Of a stretch of DNA of 64,000 nucleotides, positions 53,326 through 62,766 are shown piece by piece (the stretch's first letter is position 1; the number at the start of each line of letters is the position of its first letter). A program made the position numbers and the translations under genes. The notes under the pieces were generated by a model. It was not told the DNA's origin. It did not search any database and worked only from the letters and a program-made list of their open reading frames with translations. Source of the DNA: Pseudomonadota bacterium (GTDB taxonomy: Bacteria; Pseudomonadota; Alphaproteobacteria; Acetobacterales; Acetobacteraceae). Where the stretch lies: NCBI GenBank assembly GCA_021809435.1, contig JAKBAD010000009.1, positions 50,889-114,888 on the forward strand, in the 5' to 3' direction.

Positions 53326-53715
53326 ATGAGCGAGCAGGGGGGAGAGCGGCCGCCCGAGAGCGTGCCGCTGGTGCGGGTGATTGCCATGCCCGCCGACACC
53401 AATGCCAATGGTGATATTTTTGGCGGCTGGCTGATGAGCCAGATGGATTTGGCCGCCGGCAATTTGGCGCAGCGGGCCGCGCGCGGGCGCTGCGCCACGG
53501 TGGCGGTGGATGCGATGAGCTTTATTCGCCCGGTGAAGGTGGGCGATGAGGTGAGCGTTTATGGCGAGCTGCTCTCGACGGGGCGGACCTCGATGAAAAT
53601 CGCCATTGAGGCGTGGCGGCGGGCGCGCATGGGCACCGAGGAGTTTAGGGTGACCAAGGCGGTGTTTACGTTTGTGGCCATTGACGATGAGGGCAGGCCG
53701 CGCACGCTGGCCTGA
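53326..53715 (+). CDS. Acyl-CoA thioesterase, YciA-like hotdog fold
   Basis: A 129-residue hotdog-fold thioesterase that hydrolyses acyl-CoAs. The catalytic helix region reads MPADTNANGDIFGGWLMSQMDLAAG, with the conserved aspartate, asparagine and glycine-glycine-tryptophan, and VSVYGELLSTGRTSMKIAIEAW completes the family pattern. It begins four bases after trxA and is probably in the same transcript. A palindromic repeat follows, separating it from the convergent AIM24 gene. Confidence 0.9.
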   Translation: MSEQGGERPPESVPLVRVIAMPADTNANGDIFGGWLMSQMDLAAGNLAQRAARGRCATVAVDAMSFIRPVKVGDEVSVYGELLSTGRTSMKIAIEAWRRARMGTEEFRVTKAVFTFVAIDDEGRPRTLA

Positions 53716-53722
53716 GAGGGTT

Positions 53723-53777
53723 TAAAAATTTTTGCGGGGTTTGGGGGGCTTTTTATAAAAAGCCCCCCAAATTTTTT
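53723..53777. repeat. Dispersed palindromic element, copy G (single hairpin)
   Basis: AAAAATTTTTGCGGGG arm, then the perfect 15-pair hairpin TTTGGGGGGCTTTTT against its complement (53740-53771, loop AT), then ATTTTTTGCG. Placed between two convergent genes, it could serve as terminator in both directions. Confidence 0.85.
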
Positions 53778-53781
53778 GCGC

Positions 53782-54552
53782 CTAATTCCGTCCGAAAATA
53801 TCGCCCAGGATGGAGCCGGCGATGGCGGCGCCGCCGATTTGGGCGGTTTGCTGGGGCGCGGATTCGGCGCCGCCCAGATAGGGGGCGATGGCGTGGGCCA
53901 GATTTGGTACGGTCATGCTTTGTAACCATACCTTGCCTGGGCCGGTGAGGCGGGCGATGAATAGCCCGTCGCCGCCGAAAATGGCGTTTTTGATGCCGCG
54001 CATGAAGGTGATGTCGAACGCCACGCTGTCTTGGAACATGCCGACATGGCCGGGATGGACCTGGAGACTCTCGCCGGGGCGGAGGTCGTAGACCACGGTT
54101 TCGCCGCCCAGCTCGACGAAGGCCGTGCAGGGACCCGAGACGCGCTGCATGATGAAGCCATTGCCGCCAAACAGCCCCGCGCCGAGCGCGCGCTGAAAGC
54201 CGATTTGCAGCGAGACGCCCGGTGTGGCGCACAGAAAGCCGTGCTTGTGGACCATGTAGGAATGGCCGGGCTCGATATCGACCTGGTGGATGGTGCCAGG
54301 GATTTTGGCGGCGAAGGCCACCAGGCCGGGGCCGTTTTGGGCGCTATATTCGGTCATGAACAGGCCGCCGCCCGAGAGGGCGCGGCCCAACGCGCCGAAC
54401 AGCCCCTTGGCGCCCGCCGTTTGGGTGGTGGTGGTGAGGGCGATGTTGGCGGTCATCCAGGAGAATTCGCCGGGCTCGGAGATGATGGCTTCGCCGGGGT
54501 CGAGGCCGATTTGGAGCACGGGCATGGTGGTGCCGGTGATGGTGTGTTTCAT
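53782..54552 (-). CDS. AIM24/TIGR00266 family protein
   Basis: A 256-residue protein of the AIM24 (DUF124/TIGR00266) family. It is made of beta-strands in a double-barrel fold: the sequence opens MPVLQIGLDPGEAIISEPGEFSWM and continues with glycine-rich strands (RALSGGGLFMTEYSA; GAGLFGGNGFIMQRVSG; IFGGDGLFIARLTGPGKVWLQSM). The C-terminus has a glycine-rich tail. Yeast AIM24 is mitochondrial, and the bacterial function is unknown. It is convergent with the thioesterase gene. Confidence 0.88.
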   Translation of the reverse strand: MKHTITGTTMPVLQIGLDPGEAIISEPGEFSWMTANIALTTTTQTAGAKGLFGALGRALSGGGLFMTEYSAQNGPGLVAFAAKIPGTIHQVDIEPGHSYMVHKHGFLCATPGVSLQIGFQRALGAGLFGGNGFIMQRVSGPCTAFVELGGETVVYDLRPGESLQVHPGHVGMFQDSVAFDITFMRGIKNAIFGGDGLFIARLTGPGKVWLQSMTVPNLAHAIAPYLGGAESAPQQTAQIGGAAIAGSILGDIFGRN

Positions 54553-54606
54553 GGGGGCCGCTCACGTTGTGGTGGCGGCACTATGGCATGAATGGCACGG
54601 AAGGGA

Positions 54607-54690
54607 ATTGAAAGTTTTGAGGGGCACGAGGATGCGGGGGGGCTTTTTGAAAAAAGCCCCCCGCGCCCCCGCAAAAACTTTTGATAATGA
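54607..54690. repeat. Dispersed palindromic element, copy H
   Basis: Outer arms ATTGAAAGTTTTGAGG (54607-54622) and CCGCAAAAACTTTTGATAATG (54669-54689) can pair. They enclose GCGGGGGGGCTTTTT/AAAAAGCCCCCCGC (54634-54664, one bulged G). It lies in the gap between the AIM24 gene start and the murA stop codon. Confidence 0.85.
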
Positions 54691-54700
54691 GGGCAGGTGG

Positions 54701-55951
<1,251 letters not shown>

Positions 55952-55962
55952 GGGCGGGTCCT

Positions 55963-56517
55963 TTAGAGGCGGGGCAGGGCGACGCCGCGCTGGCGCATAT
56001 ATTTGCCGGATTTGTCGGCATAGGAGACCTCGCAGGGGGATGAGCCCTGGAGGAAGAGGAACTGGCAGATGCCTTCGCCCGCATAGATTTTGGCCGGCAG
56101 GGGGGTGGTGTTGGAGATTTCGATGGTCACCTGGCCTTCCCATTCGGGCTCGAGGGGGGTGACGTTCACGATGATGCCGCAGCGTGCATAGGTGCTCTTG
56201 CCCAGGCAGACGACCAGCACATCACGCGGGATGCGGAAATATTCGACCGTGTGGGTGAGGGCGAAGGAGTTGGGCGGGATGATGCAGACCGGGCCCCGGC
56301 GGTCGACGAAGGAGGCCTGGCTGAAATTCTTGGGATCGACGACGGCCGAATCGACGTTGGTGAAGATTTTGAACTCGTCGGAGCAGCGGGCGTCGTAGCC
56401 ATAGGAGGACAGGCCGTAGGAGATCACGCCGTCGCGCTTCTGCTCTTCGACGAAGGGGTCGATCATGCCGCGCTCCAGGGCCTGGGCGCGGATCCAATGG
56501 TCGGGCATCACGGGCAT
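55963..56517 (-). CDS. dcd: dCTP deaminase
   Basis: Dcd converts dCTP to dUTP, the first step toward dTTP. The 184-residue protein has the trimeric dUTPase-like fold. Family blocks are [18 protein letters not shown] with the SSYGYD signature, [21 protein letters not shown] with the nucleotide-binding residues, and a C-terminal [12 protein letters not shown] stretch with the catalytic glutamate around [14 protein letters not shown]. The ATG at 56517 lies inside the end of a small upstream ORF. It is followed closely by murA. Confidence 0.96.
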   Translation of the reverse strand: MPVMPDHWIRAQALERGMIDPFVEEQKRDGVISYGLSSYGYDARCSDEFKIFTNVDSAVVDPKNFSQASFVDRRGPVCIIPPNSFALTHTVEYFRIPRDVLVVCLGKSTYARCGIIVNVTPLEPEWEGQVTIEISNTTPLPAKIYAGEGICQFLFLQGSSPCEVSYADKSGKYMRQRGVALPRL

Positions 56518-56681
56518 TCTGGGGGGCTCTTTTCGCTCTCGGGGGTGGCTTTGGCGCGCGCCTGGGCTTTGCGCTTGGCGAGATTGGCCCGCAGGGCCGC
56601 CGCCTCGGCCGCCGCGCGCGCGGCTTGCGCGGGGGTGAGGGCTTGGGCTGGGGCCGGGATTTTGGGCTCTGGCGCGGGCAT
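56508..56681 (-). CDS. Small basic protein, upstream of dcd
   Basis: A 57-residue ORF on the minus strand starting at the ATG at 56681 and overlapping dcd by ten bases. The sequence is alanine-, proline- and lysine-rich ([20 protein letters not shown]; then [20 protein letters not shown]) and looks like a helical basic protein. I do not recognise a family with certainty; similar short alanine/lysine-rich proteins occur in related bacteria. The overlap with dcd argues for a real coding gene. The ORF is too short to appear in routine gene calls. Confidence 0.45.
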   Translation of the reverse strand: MPAPEPKIPAPAQALTPAQAARAAAEAAALRANLAKRKAQARAKATPESEKSPPECP

Positions 56682-56793
56682 GGGCCGTGTTCAAACCGGC
56701 TTCGGGGGCCGCCGTCAAGCTTGGGGGAAAAAACTTTGCATCATGCCTGTTGCGCGAGACGCGAGAGGGCATTATAGAGCCGCCCACCGCGTC

Positions 56794-56868
56794 GCTGTCA
56801 TAGCTCAGGGGTAGAGCACTTCATTGGTAATGAAGAGGTCCTGGGTTCAATTCCCAGTGACAGCACCA
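56794..56868 (+). tRNA. tRNA-Thr (GGT)
   Basis: A complete cloverleaf: acceptor GCTGTCA/TGACAGC, D-stem GCTC/GAGC, anticodon stem CTTCA/TGAAG around TTGGTAA (anticodon GGT), T-stem CTGGG/CCCAG with TTCAATT. The 3' CCA is encoded. The anticodon pairs with ACC and ACU codons. Confidence 0.97.
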
Positions 56869-56914
56869 GCGGTCTTGCAACAGGGGGCGGCTTAGGCTAC
56901 CCCGCTACCCAAGT

Positions 56915-56990
56915 GCCCAGGTAGCTCAGTTGGTAGAGCATGCGACTGAAAATCGCAGTGTCGGTGGTTCGATTCCGCCCCTGGGCACCA
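56915..56990 (+). tRNA. tRNA-Phe (GAA)
   Basis: A complete cloverleaf: acceptor GCCCAGG/CCTGGGC, D-stem GCTC/GAGC, anticodon stem TGCGA/TCGCA around CTGAAAA (anticodon GAA), T-stem GGTGG/CCGCC with TTCGATT. The 3' CCA is encoded. It follows the threonine tRNA after 46 bases and could be in the same transcript. Confidence 0.97.
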
Positions 56991-57185
56991 TTTTTTCTCT
57001 GAACACGAAGATTTTTTCCAAAGCCCCCGCCTGGGGCTCTGGCGTTTGTAAAAGGCCCGGGCTAGACATTTGCCCAACGTGCCTGAACATAATTTGTTCT
57101 GGCCCCGCGCGTTGCCGGAGGTGAAACCTGGCGGGATGAGCGGCGTGCCAGCGCGGGCCGTGCAAAACATGAAAGAGGCTTGAAA

Positions 57186-57455
57186 ATGTCGAAGGCATTC
57201 ATTGCTGAAGTTATCCAGGAATCGGCCGAGATTACCGGTGTTGCCGCCCACCGCGCCGCGACCGACCTGATCGAGGCCATTGTTCGGGAAATGAAGAAGA
57301 ACGGCAAATTCACCTTGCCGTCGTTTGGTACCTTTACCGTGCGCAAGACCAAGGCCCGCAAGGGCGTGAACCCGCGCACGGGTGAGGAAATTAAGGTGAA
57401 GGCCGGTAAGACCGTGCGCTTCAAGGCCTCGCCGACGCTGAAGAAGCTTGTCTGA
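57186..57455 (+). CDS. hup: DNA-binding protein HU
   Basis: An 89-residue nucleoid protein of the HU family. The dimerising helices (SKAFIAEVIQESAEITGVAA) are followed by the beta-arm region KFTLPSFGTFTVRKTKARKGVNP and RTGEEIKVKAGKTVRFK, where the GTF and RxGxNPxTGE-like positions are conserved. HU bends DNA with little sequence preference. The ATG at 57186 has only a weak ribosome site (AGAGG 11 bases ahead). It is preceded by the two tRNA genes and by a palindrome (see finding), and has its own terminator. Confidence 0.95.
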   Translation: MSKAFIAEVIQESAEITGVAAHRAATDLIEAIVREMKKNGKFTLPSFGTFTVRKTKARKGVNPRTGEEIKVKAGKTVRFKASPTLKKLV

Positions 57456-57479
57456 GGATTTGCCTCTGGCTTGAAAAAC

Positions 57480-57511
57480 ACGGCCCGCGGGAAACCACGG
57501 GCCGTTTTTTT
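57480..57511 (+). terminator. Rho-independent terminator of the HU gene
   Basis: Stem ACGGCCCG/CGGGCCGT with an interior of CGGGAAACCA, followed by seven T bases. It lies 25 bases after the stop codon. Confidence 0.88.
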
Positions 57512-57555
57512 GCGGATGTTGTGGCGAATGGCAGGCATTTTCAAGGAGCTTTGAT

Positions 57556-57837
57556 ATGCCCGATGGCGATGACAAGGCGGATGTGAAGAGGATGGCCGGG
57601 CGCGCTGGCGGGTGGCGGCGCGTGCGGGTGAAGGCGGGCACGCGCACCACGCCGCGCCTGCATGAGGGCGAGCAGTTTATGATGGTGGTGGAAGGCAGCG
57701 GCGTTTTGATGCTGGAGAGCTGCGTGGTGGAGCTGCTGCCCGGCGTGGTGGTGCATTTTGAGCCCGGCGTGGTGTGCGAGGCGCGGTTTGATGAGGATGC
57801 GGTGGTTTACGTGACGGGCCCCGAAGCCGGGATCTGA
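57556..57837 (+). CDS. Small cupin-domain protein
   Basis: A 93-residue protein with a likely single cupin barrel. The stretch RLHEGEQFMMVVEGSGVLMLESCVVELLPGVVVHFEPGVVCEARF follows the cupin plan of short strands around a turn, though the metal ligands are incomplete: glutamates and histidines at HEGEQ and VVHFEPG only partly match. The role is unknown. A ribosome site AAGGAG precedes the ATG. The gene converges with parE five bases away. Confidence 0.65.
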   Translation: MPDGDDKADVKRMAGRAGGWRRVRVKAGTRTTPRLHEGEQFMMVVEGSGVLMLESCVVELLPGVVVHFEPGVVCEARFDEDAVVYVTGPEAGI

Positions 57838-57842
57838 CGCGC

Positions 57843-59816
57843 TTAGATGTCGAGTTCGATGGCCCGGCCTGCGTTATCCTGAATGAATTGAAAGCGCAGC
57901 TCGGGGCGTTTGCCCATCAGTTGCTCGACGATTTCAGAGGTTTGGGCGCGCAGTTCGGGCGCGGCGGTGACGCGCAGCAGCACGCGCTTGGCCGGGTCCA
58001 TGGTGGTTTCTTTCAAGATGGCGGGGGGCATTTCGCCAAGGCCCTTGAAGCGGCTGATTTCTAGTTTCGCTCCAGGTTTGAATTTTTTCAAGACCCGGTC
58101 ACGGTCGTTGTCATCCATGGCGTAGACGCTCTTGGCGCCTTGGGTGATGCGGTAGAGCGGCGGCTGGGCCAGATAGACATGGCCGTGGCGGATGAGCTCG
58201 GGCAGTTCGCGGTAGAAGAAGGTCATCAGCAAGGAGGCGATATGGGCGCCGTCGACGTCGGCGTCGGTCATGATGATGATGCGCTCGTAACGGAGATTGG
58301 CGCGGTTGAAGCTGGTGCCCGTGCCGCAGCCGAGCGCCTCGATCAGGTCTTTGAGTTCCTGATTCTGCTTGAGCTTTTCGCCAGAGGCCGAGGCGACGTT
58401 GAGGATTTTGCCCTTGAGGGGCAAGATGGCCTGGGTGTTGCGGTTGCGCGCCTGTTTGGCCGAGCCGCCGGCGGAATCGCCCTCGACCAGGAAGATTTCG
58501 GTGCCGTCGGCGTTTTCGGTGGCGCAATCTGCGAGTTTGCCGGGCAGGCGGAGCCGGCGGGTGGCCGATTTGCGCGGGGTTTCGCGGGCTTCCTTGCGGC
58601 GCAGGCGGTCCTCGGCGCGGTCGATGACGAAGGCGAGCAGATTGTCGGCTGACGAAGGATCGCCGGCGAGGAAATGATCGAAACGATCGCGCAGGGAGGT
58701 TTCGGTGAGCTTGGCGGCGTCTTGGGTGGTGAGTTTCTCTTTGGTTTGGCCTTGGAATTGTGGATCGCGGATGAACAGCGAGAGCTTGGCGCGCAGATTG
58801 CCCAGCACGTCCTCGGCGATGATGGCGCCGCCACGCTTGTTGCCGCGCACTTCGGCCCAGGCGCGCAGGCCCTTGAGCAGCGCCGATTTCATGCCGGCTT
58901 CATGGGTGCCGCCCAGGGGCGTGGGGACGGTGTTGCAATAGGTGTCGATGGCTGAATCGCCGGTTTCGGTCCAGGCGAAGGCCCATTCGAGCTTGCCTTG
59001 CTCGGCGCCATCCGCGCCGGGGGCGAATTTGGCTTCGCCCGCCCAGATCTCGGGCAGCACCAGGGCGGCGCCGTTCAGCTCGGCATCGAGCGAGTCGCGC
59101 AGGCCGCCGGGGAAATGCAGCTCGGCCTGGGCGGGGATTTCGGAGTCGGGGCGGAGCAGGCTGGGGTCGCAACTCCAGCGGATGCGCACGCCACGGAACA
59201 GATAGGCCTTGGAGCGGCAGAGCTTGTAGAGCTTGGCGGGCGAGAATTTCTGGGCGCCGAAGATCTCGGTATCGGGGATGAAGGCGATGGAGGTGCCGCG
59301 CCGGTTGGGGGCGGCGCCGACCTCGATGAGTTTGGTTTGCGGGGCGCCCTTGGAATAATCCTGGCGCCAGAGGCGTTTTTCGCGCGCCACCTCGGCGGTG
59401 AAGCTCGAGGAGAGGGCGTTGACCACCGAGGAGCCGACGCCGTGCAGGCCGCCCGAGGTGGCATAGGCCTTGCCCGAGAATTTGCCGCCCGAATGGAGGG
59501 TGGTGAGGATGACCTCGAGCGCGGATTTTTTGGGGAATTTGGGGTGCGGGTCGATGGGGATGCCACGGCCATTATCGCGCACGGTGAGGCGGTTGCCGGG
59601 CTCGAGGGTCATCTCGATGAGGGTGGCGTGGCCGGCCACGGCTTCGTCCATCGAGTTATCGAGGATTTCGGCGGCGAGGTGGTGGAAGGCGGATTCGTCG
59701 GTGCCGCCGATATACATGCCGGGGCGGCGGCGGACGGGCTCGAGGCCTTCGAGCACCTCGATCTGCTCGGCGCCGTAGGATGATTTGCCTGATGAAGTTT
59801 CGAACAGGTCGCTCAA
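57843..59816 (-). CDS. parE: DNA topoisomerase IV subunit B
   Basis: ParE is the ATPase subunit of topoisomerase IV, which decatenates daughter chromosomes. I place the start at TTG 59816 (MSDLFETSSGKSSY), which matches the family N-terminus and has GGAG about nine bases upstream; the open frame reaches 59879. From this start the protein is 657 residues. The GHKL ATPase contains RRPGMYIGGTDE, the ILDNSMDEA helix and GGLHGVGSSVVNALS; the TOPRIM domain has EGDSAGGSAKQARNR and IIMTDADVDGAHIASLLMTF. It resembles ParE, not GyrB, in the short TOPRIM insert. The A subunit gene is not in this window. Confidence 0.94.
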   Translation of the reverse strand: MSDLFETSSGKSSYGAEQIEVLEGLEPVRRRPGMYIGGTDESAFHHLAAEILDNSMDEAVAGHATLIEMTLEPGNRLTVRDNGRGIPIDPHPKFPKKSALEVILTTLHSGGKFSGKAYATSGGLHGVGSSVVNALSSSFTAEVAREKRLWRQDYSKGAPQTKLIEVGAAPNRRGTSIAFIPDTEIFGAQKFSPAKLYKLCRSKAYLFRGVRIRWSCDPSLLRPDSEIPAQAELHFPGGLRDSLDAELNGAALVLPEIWAGEAKFAPGADGAEQGKLEWAFAWTETGDSAIDTYCNTVPTPLGGTHEAGMKSALLKGLRAWAEVRGNKRGGAIIAEDVLGNLRAKLSLFIRDPQFQGQTKEKLTTQDAAKLTETSLRDRFDHFLAGDPSSADNLLAFVIDRAEDRLRRKEARETPRKSATRRLRLPGKLADCATENADGTEIFLVEGDSAGGSAKQARNRNTQAILPLKGKILNVASASGEKLKQNQELKDLIEALGCGTGTSFNRANLRYERIIIMTDADVDGAHIASLLMTFFYRELPELIRHGHVYLAQPPLYRITQGAKSVYAMDDNDRDRVLKKFKPGAKLEISRFKGLGEMPPAILKETTMDPAKRVLLRVTAAPELRAQTSEIVEQLMGKRPELRFQFIQDNAGRAIELDI

Positions 59817-59901
59817 GGCCCTTGTCTCCGCGCGTGTGAACAGGCGGTCTGGTTGCCATGGGGGCAGGGGCTTAGGCAAGCGGCGCGCGCGGGGGTGGGG
59901 G

Positions 59902-59936
59902 GAAGTTTTTTGGCGGCGCGCCGGGCGCCGCCCAAA
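59902..59936. repeat. Degenerate copy I of the dispersed palindrome
   Basis: GAAGTTTTTTGGCGGCGC...GCGCCGCCCAAAAA shows one outer arm (AAGTTTTTTGG) and one GC-rich hairpin, GGCGGCGC against GCGCCGCC, but lacks the CTTTTT/AAAAAG tip. It lies in the gap between parE and the patatin gene. Confidence 0.55.
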
Positions 59937-59955
59937 AAGCGGCGGCGGGGCGGGG

Positions 59956-61122
59956 TTATTCGATGACGCGGTGAATGTCGTGGGCGTGGATGCCGCCTTC
60001 GCCCTTGAAGGTCAGCCAGTCTTTCTGGGCGAGGGTGTTGCGGGTGTCGAAATAGCCGGTGCGCCAATGGTCTTTCATCGAGATGCGGCTGAATTCGTAA
60101 TCCTTGGCGTCGCCCTCATAGGCTTGCTGGCGGTAGATGAGGTGCAGGATGTTGATCTCGGGGAGGTGTTCGAGCTCGTTTTTGAGCCGGGTTTGTTCGG
60201 GGGTGAGCAGCTCGGGGGGGATCATGTGCAGGGCGTCGCGCAGATATTTCTGCAGGCAATGGGTTTGCAGGAAATGGTCGGTGGTGGTGCGGGTGCGCGA
60301 GGAATATTGAATGTCTTTCATGCGCGCCAGGACTTCTGGCATGTCACGCGGGACGGCGCCTTGGGCCGCGAACAGATCGACCTGGAAGACCAGCATATTG
60401 TTGGCGCCGATATGGTCGAGCAGGTGGGAGAGCGGCGTGTTGGAGACCAGCCCGCCATCCCAGTAATGATGGCGGCCGATGCGGACCATGGGCAGGCCCG
60501 GCGGCAGGGCGCCAGAGGCCATGATGTGCTCGGGGGTGAGCTGGGTTTGGTGATTGTCGAAATAGATGAAATTGGCCGATTCGATGTTGACCGCGCCGAC
60601 CGCCAGCCGTACCGCGCCTTCGTTGATCAGGTCGAAATCGACCAGGCGTTCGATGGTTTGGCGCAGGGGGGAGGTGTCGTAGAGGGAGGTGGCGGCGCGC
60701 GAGCCGCGGGGGGCTAAGAAACCAGCCAGCGGCAGGGGTTTGAAAAAGCCCGGCTGGCCGAACAGGATGCCGTTCATGGCCGAGAACATGTTGCGCCACA
60801 GGCGCGGGCCGTCGCCTTCGGGCCAGAGGGTGAAGGGGTCGCGGGCGGTGATGTCGAGCCAGAATTTTTCCAGCTTGGCGAGCCGGTCCTCGGGCTTGTT
60901 GCCGGCGATGATGGCGGCGTTGACCGCGCCGATGGAGACACCCGCCACCCAGTCGGGTTCCAACCCGGCCTCGTGCAGGGCCTGATAGACGCCGGCCTGA
61001 TAGGCGCCGAGCGCGCCGCCGCCTTGCAGCACCAGCGCGATGCCGTTGCAGCCCTGGGGACGGGGAACCGGCGCCAGGGGGCGGGATTTGCCGTGAAGAC
61101 GATGCGGGGGGATGGTGGTCAT
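59956..61122 (-). CDS. Patatin-like phospholipase with DUF3734 tail
   Basis: A 388-residue serine lipase from the ATG at 61122 (MTTIPPHRL). The patatin domain has the oxyanion GGGALGAYQAGVYQAL near residue 45, the nucleophile serine in GVSIGAVNAAI, and the catalytic aspartate in YYWDGGLVSNTPL. The C-terminal part (about 285-388) includes the DUF3734 region with the SRTRTTTDHFLQ segment. This protein is often divergent from 3-hydroxybutyrate dehydrogenase, as here, and has been connected by context to lipid or polyhydroxybutyrate turnover; direct evidence is not visible in sequence. Six codons upstream another ATG is open. Confidence 0.88.
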   Translation of the reverse strand: MTTIPPHRLHGKSRPLAPVPRPQGCNGIALVLQGGGALGAYQAGVYQALHEAGLEPDWVAGVSIGAVNAAIIAGNKPEDRLAKLEKFWLDITARDPFTLWPEGDGPRLWRNMFSAMNGILFGQPGFFKPLPLAGFLAPRGSRAATSLYDTSPLRQTIERLVDFDLINEGAVRLAVGAVNIESANFIYFDNHQTQLTPEHIMASGALPPGLPMVRIGRHHYWDGGLVSNTPLSHLLDHIGANNMLVFQVDLFAAQGAVPRDMPEVLARMKDIQYSSRTRTTTDHFLQTHCLQKYLRDALHMIPPELLTPEQTRLKNELEHLPEINILHLIYRQQAYEGDAKDYEFSRISMKDHWRTGYFDTRNTLAQKDWLTFKGEGGIHAHDIHRVIE

Positions 61123-61208
61123 GTGGTTGCGGGCTCCCATCTGTCTGGCTCACCATATGGTATGTGACGGCTGGTGTGACAGGGCGACGGGGTGGGCCGA
61201 GGGTAAGA

Positions 61209-61224
61209 ATGACGGAAACGTCAT
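61209..61224. promoter_or_regulatory. Inverted repeat in the divergent patatin-bdhA promoter region
   Basis: ATGACG-GAAA-CGTCAT is a perfect 6-base inverted repeat with a four-base spacer in the 213-base gap. A 10-base palindrome, ACCATATGGT, lies at 61152-61161. Either could be an operator. I see no other feature in the gap. Confidence 0.4.
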
Positions 61225-61335
61225 GTGTATTGACCTGGTTAACCCCTAAATGAGGGAAGGGCGTGGGGCATGGCTTGCCTGCGGCCGGGTCCTGCGGGAT
61301 CATTGGGAAAACCAGGATGAGGACAGGAGCGGAAC

Positions 61336-62121
61336 ATGGCACTTAAAGGCAAGGTCGCGGTGGTGACGGGCTCGACCAGCGGGATTGGGCTGGGCATTGC
61401 CCGCGCGCTGGCCGCCGAGGGGGCGGATATCATGCTCAATGGTTTTGGCGACGCCGCCGCCATTGAGGCGCTGCGGGCCGGGCTGGCCGCCGAATTTGGC
61501 GTGCGGGTGGCTTATAATGGCGCCGATCTCTCGAAGGCCGAGGGGGTGGCGGGGCTGATTGGGGCCGCCGAGGCCGAGCTGGGCGCGGTGGATGTGCTGG
61601 TGAATAATGCCGGCATCCAGTTCGTGGCGCCGGTGGATGAGTTTCCCAATGAGAAATGGGAGCAGGTGATCGCGCTCAATCTCTCGGCGGTGTTTTATGG
61701 TATGAAAGCGGCGATTCCGGGCATGAAGGCGCGGGGCTGGGGGCGGATTATCAACATTGCCTCGGCGCATGGGCTGGTGGCGAGCGCCAACAAGGTGGCT
61801 TATGTGGCCGCCAAGCATGGCGTGGTGGGCGCGACCAAGGTGGCGGCGCTGGAGCTGGCCAATGCGGGCGTGACGGTGAACGCCATTTGCCCCGGCTGGG
61901 TGCTGACGCCGCTGGTGCAAAAGCAGATCGAGGACCGGGCCAAGGCCAATGGCACCAGCATCGATGAGGAGAAGGTGAAGCTGCTCTCGGAGAAGCAGCC
62001 GATGCATAAATTCACCACCCCGGAGCATCTGGGCGCGCTGGCGGTGTTTTTGTGCTCGGACGGCGCCGAGACCATGACCGGGGTGGTGCATTCGATGGAT
62101 GGCGGCTGGGTGGCGCAATAA
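61336..62121 (+). CDS. bdhA: 3-Hydroxybutyrate dehydrogenase
   Basis: A 261-residue short-chain dehydrogenase that interconverts 3-hydroxybutyrate and acetoacetate with NAD, a step in polyhydroxybutyrate breakdown. The sequence has the cofactor motif TGSTSGIGLGIARAL, NNAGIQFVAPV, the catalytic serine (INIASAHG), and YVAAKHGVVGATK with the tyrosine and lysine. The block NAICPGWVLTPLVQKQI and the C-terminal GWVAQ are typical of bacterial hydroxybutyrate dehydrogenase. AGGAGCGGAAC precedes the ATG. It is divergent from the patatin gene and 42 bases before a sugar-phosphate isomerase gene. Confidence 0.95.
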   Translation: MALKGKVAVVTGSTSGIGLGIARALAAEGADIMLNGFGDAAAIEALRAGLAAEFGVRVAYNGADLSKAEGVAGLIGAAEAELGAVDVLVNNAGIQFVAPVDEFPNEKWEQVIALNLSAVFYGMKAAIPGMKARGWGRIINIASAHGLVASANKVAYVAAKHGVVGATKVAALELANAGVTVNAICPGWVLTPLVQKQIEDRAKANGTSIDEEKVKLLSEKQPMHKFTTPEHLGALAVFLCSDGAETMTGVVHSMDGGWVAQ

Positions 62122-62163
62122 GCCGGGATTTGGCATAAGGCGGCCAGCAACCTGATCGGGGAG

Positions 62164-62760
62164 TTGGCCATTTCTAACCAGACCCAAGAGGCTGAGCGTT
62201 TTGGCGCCATGCTGAGACGCTCGGCCGAGCTGAAAACCGCCTTGGCGGCCGAGACCGCGCAGGTGCTGGCCATTGTGGATGCCTGCGAGGCGGCCATGCG
62301 GGCGGGGCGCAAGCTGATATTTTGCGGCAATGGCGGCTCGGCCGCCGATGCCCAGCATTTGGCCACGGAATGGGTGATCAGGCTGCGGGGCAGCCAGCCG
62401 CGTGCCTCGTGGCCCGCCATAACGCTGGCGCTCGATACCTCGGCCGTGACCGCGGCGGTGAATGATTTTGGCGTGGATGAGATGTTCGCCCGGCCGCTGC
62501 GGGGGTTGGGGGTGGCTGGCGATGTGCTGTTTGGCATTACCACCTCGGGCAGATCGGCCAATGTACTGGGCGCGCTGAAGGCGGCGCGGGAGATGGGGAT
62601 TGTGACCATTGGGCTGCTGGGCGGCGATGGCGGGCCAGCCTTGGCGCTGTGCGACCAGGCTGTGGTGGTGCCAGACCATGACACGGCGCGCGTGCAGGAA
62701 TGCCATATCACGCTGGGGCACGCGATTTTGACATTGCTCGAAGACAGGCTGGTGGGGTGA
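62164..62760 (+). CDS. SIS-domain sugar-phosphate isomerase, GmhA-like
   Basis: A 198-residue protein of the sedoheptulose-7-phosphate isomerase type, which starts heptose synthesis for lipopolysaccharide. Motifs include FCGNGGSAADAQHLATEW near residue 52, the SIS-domain GITTSGRSANVLGALK near residue 120, and VPDHDTARVQECHITLGH near residue 170, with the metal-binding histidines and glutamate. The first canonical start is TTG at 62164, but its ribosome site (GGGGAG, 62158-62163) directly abuts it; ATT at 62170 (MSNQTQE) would have ideal spacing. It ends six bases before the epimerase gene. Confidence 0.88.
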   Translation: MAISNQTQEAERFGAMLRRSAELKTALAAETAQVLAIVDACEAAMRAGRKLIFCGNGGSAADAQHLATEWVIRLRGSQPRASWPAITLALDTSAVTAAVNDFGVDEMFARPLRGLGVAGDVLFGITTSGRSANVLGALKAAREMGIVTIGLLGGDGGPALALCDQAVVVPDHDTARVQECHITLGHAILTLLEDRLVG

Positions 62761-62766
62761 AATGTT

